Origin: Halomonas litopenaei
GTDB taxonomy: Bacteria > Pseudomonadota > Gammaproteobacteria > Pseudomonadales > Halomonadaceae
Assembly: GCF_003045775.1 (NCBI RefSeq)
Contig: NZ_PXNS01000005.1
Coordinates: forward strand, 124,001-188,000
Length of the DNA: 64,000 nt
Direction of reading: 5' to 3'
The position numbers and the translations under genes were made by a program. The notes below the pieces were generated by a model. The model was not told the DNA's origin. It did not search any database and worked only from the letters and a program-made list of their open reading frames with translations. Below, in pieces: positions 60,201 to 64,000 of this stretch. Each line of letters opens with the position of its first letter. The first letter of the stretch is position 1.

Positions 60201-61612
60201 GCAGGCGACCTGATATCGGTTCATGTCGGACAGGCGAATCGGCGTTTTCGCCTGGGCGGGCGATCGCGCGGTGGCTGGTGGGGCTGGTGGTCGGTGTGCT
60301 GCTGGCGTCGCCGGGCTGGGCGCAGGGCGAGGGCTATCAGGGCGCGCCGATCACTCTGAACTTTCAGGATGTCGAGGTGCGCTCGGTGCTGTCGGTGTTG
60401 AGTGACTTCACCGGCCTCAATATCGTCGCCAGCGACAGCGTCGCTGGGCGGGTGACCCTGAACCTGGAGGCGGTGCCCTGGGACCAGGCGCTGGATATGG
60501 TGCTGGAGAGCCAGGGGCTCGATAGTCGTCGGCAGGGCGACATCCTGCTGGTGGCGCCGGCCTCGGAGCTGGCCGAGCGTGATCGTCTCAAGCTCGAGGC
60601 GGCCTCGCGGCTGGACGAGCTTGAGCCACTGGTGACCGAGCATATCGAAGTGCGGTATGCCAAGGCGGCTGAGCTCGCCGCCTTGCTGCGTGGCGAGAAC
60701 GGTTTCGGGCTGTTGTCCGAGCGCGGGCGCGTGGCCACCGATCCGCGCACCAATACCCTGCTGGTCCAGGACGTGGCCAGTCAGCTCGACGAGATTCGCT
60801 GGACCCTGGCGCGCCTGGATGTGCCGGTACGCCAGGTGCAGATCTCGGCGCGCATCGTGGTGGCCCGAGACAACACCGCCGAGGAGATTGGCGTCAACTG
60901 GGGGGCACGCAGCCGCCACGACAAGTTGCCTGTGGGGAGCGGGGACGGTGCCCTGTCCGGGGCGCTGGGTGAATCGGTACAGATCGGTGATGGGGTCTTC
61001 GGCAATCGAGGGGATGCCTACGGTGGCCTGGGGGTGGATCTGGGCGATGCCCTGGATCCGGGAAGCTCTTTCAAGTTCGGCTATCTGGCCGGGGATGTGC
61101 TGCTGGATCTGGAGTTGCATGCGCTGGAGAGCGAGGGCAAGAGCCAGACCATCTCCGAGCCGCGGGTGATTACCGCCAATCAGCACACCGCCCTGATCAA
61201 GCAGGGCAAGGAGATCCCCTACCAGGAGTCCACCTCCAGCGGTGCCACCAACGTGGAGTTCAAGGAGGCGGTGCTGGCGCTGGAGGTCACCCCGCAGATT
61301 ACCAGCGATGACCGTATCGTCATGGATCTGACCATCAACAATGACACCCTGGCCGAGCAGAGCTTCGACGGCGAGCCGGCCATCGATACCAACGAGATCC
61401 AGACCCAAGTGCTGGTCGAGGACGGCGAGACCGTGGTGCTGGGGGGGATTCTCACCACCCAGCAGCTGCATACGCTGTACAAGACGCCCTGGCTTGGCGA
61501 TATCCCCTGGCTGGGAAAGCTGTTTCGCTATACCGAGGACGTCAACGATAAGGTAGAGTTGTTGGTATTCATCACTCCCCGGATACTCGACGACGGCCTG
61601 GCGACTCACTGA
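60197..61612 (+). CDS. pilQ: PilQ-type secretin (short form)
   Basis: Outer-membrane secretin pore for the pilus. 471 aa from GTG 60197. Signal peptide after a long basic start ([10 protein letters not shown]), an STN domain ([20 protein letters not shown]), an N1/secretin repeat ([17 protein letters not shown] to TNTLLVQD), and the secretin core with [17 protein letters not shown] and VLGGILTT. There is no AMIN domain; Pseudomonas PilQ is about 700 aa, so this is closer in build to HofQ. Ends DDGLATH; the stop overlaps aroK (ATGA-like). Confidence 0.92.
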   Translation: MSRRPDIGSCRTGESAFSPGRAIARWLVGLVVGVLLASPGWAQGEGYQGAPITLNFQDVEVRSVLSVLSDFTGLNIVASDSVAGRVTLNLEAVPWDQALDMVLESQGLDSRRQGDILLVAPASELAERDRLKLEAASRLDELEPLVTEHIEVRYAKAAELAALLRGENGFGLLSERGRVATDPRTNTLLVQDVASQLDEIRWTLARLDVPVRQVQISARIVVARDNTAEEIGVNWGARSRHDKLPVGSGDGALSGALGESVQIGDGVFGNRGDAYGGLGVDLGDALDPGSSFKFGYLAGDVLLDLELHALESEGKSQTISEPRVITANQHTALIKQGKEIPYQESTSSGATNVEFKEAVLALEVTPQITSDDRIVMDLTINNDTLAEQSFDGEPAIDTNEIQTQVLVEDGETVVLGGILTTQQLHTLYKTPWLGDIPWLGKLFRYTEDVNDKVELLVFITPRILDDGLATH

Positions 61613-62160
61613 TGCAGGAAGTACCCAACCTGATTCTGATAGGCCCCATGGGGGCGGGAAAGAGCACCATCGGCCGCCTGCTGGCGGCCGAATTGTCACG
61701 TCCGTTCTACGACAGTGACCACGAGATTCAGTCACGCTGTGGCGCGGATATCCCCTGGATATTCGATGTCGAGGGCGAGAGCGGCTTTCGTGACAGGGAA
61801 AGCGCCATGATCAGCGAGCTGGTGGACTACGACAAGGTAGTGATCGCCACTGGCGGCGGCGCGGTGCTGCGCGAGGAAAATCGCCAGCGTATCCGCGAGG
61901 GCGGTACCGTCATCTATCTGTTCACTACCGTGGAGCAGCAGTTGAAGCGCACCGCCAAGGATCGCAACCGGCCGCTTCTGCAGCGCGGTGATCGCGAGCA
62001 ACTGCTACGCGACATGTTCGCCCTGCGTGACCCGCTGTATCGCGCCACCGCGGACCTGGTGATCCGCACCGACCGCCGCGGGCCGCGCTCGGTGGTCAAC
62101 GATATCGTTCGTCGCGTCCATCGCCTCCTCGACCCTCTCACCTGCAAGGCCTCATCATGA
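61612..62160 (+). CDS. aroK: shikimate kinase
   Basis: Phosphorylates shikimate at O3 with ATP. 182 aa. Walker [15 protein letters not shown] (~residues 9-22), the shikimate-binding DSDHEIQ and GGFRDRE-like [17 protein letters not shown], and the lid RNRPLLQ. The ATG shares its A with the pilQ stop. The pilQ-aroK-aroB order is widely conserved. Confidence 0.96.
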   Translation: MQEVPNLILIGPMGAGKSTIGRLLAAELSRPFYDSDHEIQSRCGADIPWIFDVEGESGFRDRESAMISELVDYDKVVIATGGGAVLREENRQRIREGGTVIYLFTTVEQQLKRTAKDRNRPLLQRGDREQLLRDMFALRDPLYRATADLVIRTDRRGPRSVVNDIVRRVHRLLDPLTCKASS

Positions 62161-63275
62161 GCACACCCACGTCCGTGAATCCCTTGACCCTGACCGTCGC
62201 CCTGGGCGATCGCAGCTACCCCATCCATATCGGACCGGGGCTGGTCGATGACGGTGAGCGTCTGGCCTCCTATCTCAGCGGTCGCCAGGTGATGGTGGTG
62301 ACCAACGACACCGTCGCCGCGCACTATCTCGAGCGGCTGACCTCGGCGCTGTCAGCGGCCGACGACCGCCTCAGGATCGAGACCCTGGTGCTGCCGGATG
62401 GTGAAGCCCACAAGAATGTCGATGGCGTCTCGCGCATCTGGGACGCCCTGCTGGAGGCCGGCTTCAACCGCAAGGCCACGCTGGTGGCGCTGGGCGGCGG
62501 GGTGATCGGCGATATGGTCGGCTTCGCCGCGGCGTCCTACCAGCGCGGCATCTCCTTTATTCAGGTGCCCACCACTCTGCTGTCCCAGGTGGATTCTTCG
62601 GTAGGGGGCAAGACCGGGGTCAATCATCCGCTGGGCAAGAACATGATTGGCGCCTTCTGGCAGCCCCGCGCAGTGCTGATCGATACCGCCACGCTCTCGA
62701 CCCTGCCCGAGCGCGAACTGTCCGCGGGTCTTGCCGAGGTGATCAAGTACGGACTGATCCATGACAGTGACTTTCTCGGCTGGCTGGAAGATGAGATGGC
62801 TGCGCTGCGTGACCTCGACGATGTTGTGCTCGCCAAGGCCATCGAACGTAGTTGCGCGATCAAGGCCGAGATCGTCGCCCTCGACGAGACCGAGCAGGAC
62901 GTGCGGGCGCTTTTGAATCTGGGGCACACCTTCGGGCACGCCATCGAGGCCTACATGGGCTACGGTACCTGGCTGCACGGCGAGGCGGTGGGTGTGGGCA
63001 TGCTGATGGCGGCTGACCTGTCGATGCGTCAGGGCTTTATCGAGCAGGCCGATGTGACGCGCACCCGTCGAGTGATCGAGCGGGCGGGTCTGCCGGTGGC
63101 GGCGCCCAGGGAGATGACGGTTGAGGATTTCGTGTCGCGCATGAAGCTCGACAAGAAAAATACCGATGACCGCATGCGCCTGGTGCTGATGCGCGCGCTC
63201 GGCGAGGCCTGCGTCTACGATCAGACCCCGCCGGCGCTGCTCGGCGAATGCATCGAGGCATACCCGCGGGCCTGA
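62157..63275 (+). CDS. aroB: 3-dehydroquinate synthase
   Basis: Converts DAHP (the AroG product) to 3-dehydroquinate; NAD- and metal-dependent. 372 aa (E. coli 362). [19 protein letters not shown], the glycine loop [39 protein letters not shown], and the metal ligands in [12 protein letters not shown] and [10 protein letters not shown] are all present. Overlaps aroK by 4 nt. Confidence 0.96.
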   Translation: MSTPTSVNPLTLTVALGDRSYPIHIGPGLVDDGERLASYLSGRQVMVVTNDTVAAHYLERLTSALSAADDRLRIETLVLPDGEAHKNVDGVSRIWDALLEAGFNRKATLVALGGGVIGDMVGFAAASYQRGISFIQVPTTLLSQVDSSVGGKTGVNHPLGKNMIGAFWQPRAVLIDTATLSTLPERELSAGLAEVIKYGLIHDSDFLGWLEDEMAALRDLDDVVLAKAIERSCAIKAEIVALDETEQDVRALLNLGHTFGHAIEAYMGYGTWLHGEAVGVGMLMAADLSMRQGFIEQADVTRTRRVIERAGLPVAAPREMTVEDFVSRMKLDKKNTDDRMRLVLMRALGEACVYDQTPPALLGECIEAYPRA

Positions 63276-63302
63276 TGATGCCAGTCTCCAGAGTATCGAC
63301 TG

Positions 63303-63330
63303 CGACGCCCGCCTTGTGCGGGCGTTGTCG
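63303..63330 (+). terminator. terminator after aroB
   Basis: ACGCCCGC (63305-63312), loop CTTGT, GCGGGCGT (63318-63325), then TGTCGTGT. A short GC-rich stem, moderately U-rich tail. Confidence 0.6.
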
Positions 63331-63849
63331 TGTCTGGGGCACGCCGAGCGGCAAGGTTGGCTTCGGCACGGGTGGCTTTGGCGTGGCTTTGGCGTGGAAA
63401 GGGGCGGCTAGAGACGGGACAGGTATTGGCCGAACAGGGCTTCACGGAGTGCGGTACGAGGTGCTGTCGACGGCTTCGGGATAGGGGGAATAGGCGCCGC
63501 TCATGCGTGGATCTGTATGTCGTATGCCTGATCGGCATGGGGTGTCGACAGTTTTTGCGACTAAAGTCTAGTGGCGAAAGGCGTACAGCAAGACTTGCTG
63601 GAAACGGCTTCCAAGTCGTTGACCTGATAAGGTTTTTTTTCGAAGCCTTGGTGCAAGCATCAGATTTACGGTGTTTTTTTATCGGGCGTGCGCGGCGGGG
63701 AGATTGCGCGAGGGCGGGGGGCTGGCTATGCTGGGTACCCATTTTTCGTGCAGTTAGCGAAAGCCCTTAAGGGCTTAAAATCAAAAGAAAAACCGATAAT
63801 AATATCGCGATTATGCTGTGACTACAACCCTTTCACCTGAGGCGCGCCC
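63331..63849 (+). promoter_or_regulatory. upstream region of gltB
   Basis: 519 nt without a supportable gene and with falling GC content. It contains T-runs (eight T near 63632 and seven near 63674), a 16-bp perfect palindrome AAGCCCTTAAGGGCTT (63761-63776), CGATA-ATAA-TATCG (63794-63807) and ATCGCGAT (63804-63811). These are candidate regulator sites for nitrogen control of glutamate synthase; the factors are unknown. The damX-like SPOR gene often found after aroB is absent. Confidence 0.45.
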
Positions 63850-64000
63850 ATGAACAGAGGTCTTCACCAGCCCGGCGAGTTCCGTGACAACTGCGGGTTT
63901 GGCCTGATCGCCCACATGGAAGGGCAGGCTAGCCATGAACTGCTCAGTACTGCCATCGAATCCCTGACCTGCATGACCCACCGTGGCGGTATCGCTGCCG
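63850..64000 (+). CDS. gltB: glutamate synthase large subunit, N-terminal part (3' end outside window)
   Basis: The first 50 codons of Glt[15 protein letters not shown] then Cys15 in [11 protein letters not shown], which becomes the N-terminal nucleophile of the glutamine amidotransferase domain after propeptide removal, then [17 protein letters not shown]. The enzyme makes glutamate from glutamine and 2-oxoglutarate. The gene continues past the window. Confidence 0.94.
   Translation, partial: MNRGLHQPGEFRDNCGFGLIAHMEGQASHELLSTAIESLTCMTHRGGIAA

Noticed and set aside
63330..63770. 146-aa plus-strand ORF before gltB
   Set aside because: Runs through the AT-rich regulatory region; no RBS and no family features.

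Overview
The window is about 64 kb of GC-rich chromosomal DNA from a gammaproteobacterium. Gene order (frr-uppS-cdsA-dxr-rseP-bamA-skp-lpxD-fabZ-lpxA-lpxB-rnhB-dnaE-accA-tilS; ubiE-ubiJ-ubiB-hisE-tatABC; hslVU-ftsN-argS-priA/rpmE; mrcA/pilMNOPQ-aroK-aroB-gltB) is that of the Pseudomonas/Halomonas side of the class. The acidic proteins and the mixture of genes suggest a moderately halophilic Halomonadaceae member (Halomonas/Chromohalobacter-like). That assignment is inference; no 16S rRNA is present. No rRNA, tRNA, CRISPR array or complete insertion sequence was seen.

Layout. 1-18.4 kb (+): cell-envelope and housekeeping superoperon covering translation recycling, undecaprenyl-PP and CDP-diacylglycerol synthesis, MEP isoprenoids, RseP, outer-membrane assembly (BamA, Skp), lipid A (LpxD, FabZ, LpxA, LpxB), RNase HII, Pol III alpha, AccA and TilS. 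18.5-26.8 kb: convergent ppx, then rho, ubiD, a flavin reductase, folM, a 51-aa membrane peptide, and the DAHP synthase gene aroG preceded by an aromatic-codon leader peptide and an attenuator-like terminator. 26.9-34.2 kb: accessory stretch with a lipoprotein gene followed by perfect 107-bp tandem copies of its own 3' end, a LysR/azoreductase divergent pair, a lower-GC DUF1989 gene, an orphan GspL-like N-terminal domain and a Tat-exported PhoX phosphatase with a candidate Pho box. 34.5-51.3 kb (mostly -): ppk, hemB, (elbB +), tatCBA, hisE, ubiB/J/E, DUF971, hslUV, ftsN, argS, priA. 51.4-57.2 kb: rpmE, malic enzyme, a DUF481 outer-membrane protein whose 3' end is also duplicated downstream, and PBP1a. 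57.4-64 kb (+): pilMNOPQ (pilO broken by an in-frame TGA), aroK, aroB and the start of gltB.

How it fits together. Envelope biogenesis dominates: lipid A, outer-membrane protein assembly, peptidoglycan (PBP1a, FtsN), Tat export and type IV pilus alignment. Polyphosphate/phosphate metabolism (ppk, ppx, phoX), ubiquinone synthesis (ubiD, ubiB, ubiJ, ubiE) and the shikimate pathway (aroG, aroK, aroB) each have several genes here.

The most unusual signals are: (1) a translation-attenuation architecture before aroG, with a peptide carrying FYWPSFSWYWF and a 13-bp GC-rich terminator, followed by a second aromatic-rich short ORF that ends 4 nt before aroG; (2) a recurring pattern of tandem duplication of sequence at or just past gene 3' ends (the lipoprotein gene, the DUF481 gene, accA, and short tandem repeats after tilS and maeB); (3) a pilO gene cut by a stop codon with a well-placed ribosome-binding site and GTG directly after it. 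All functional calls are from reading the translated sequence; no database search was run.
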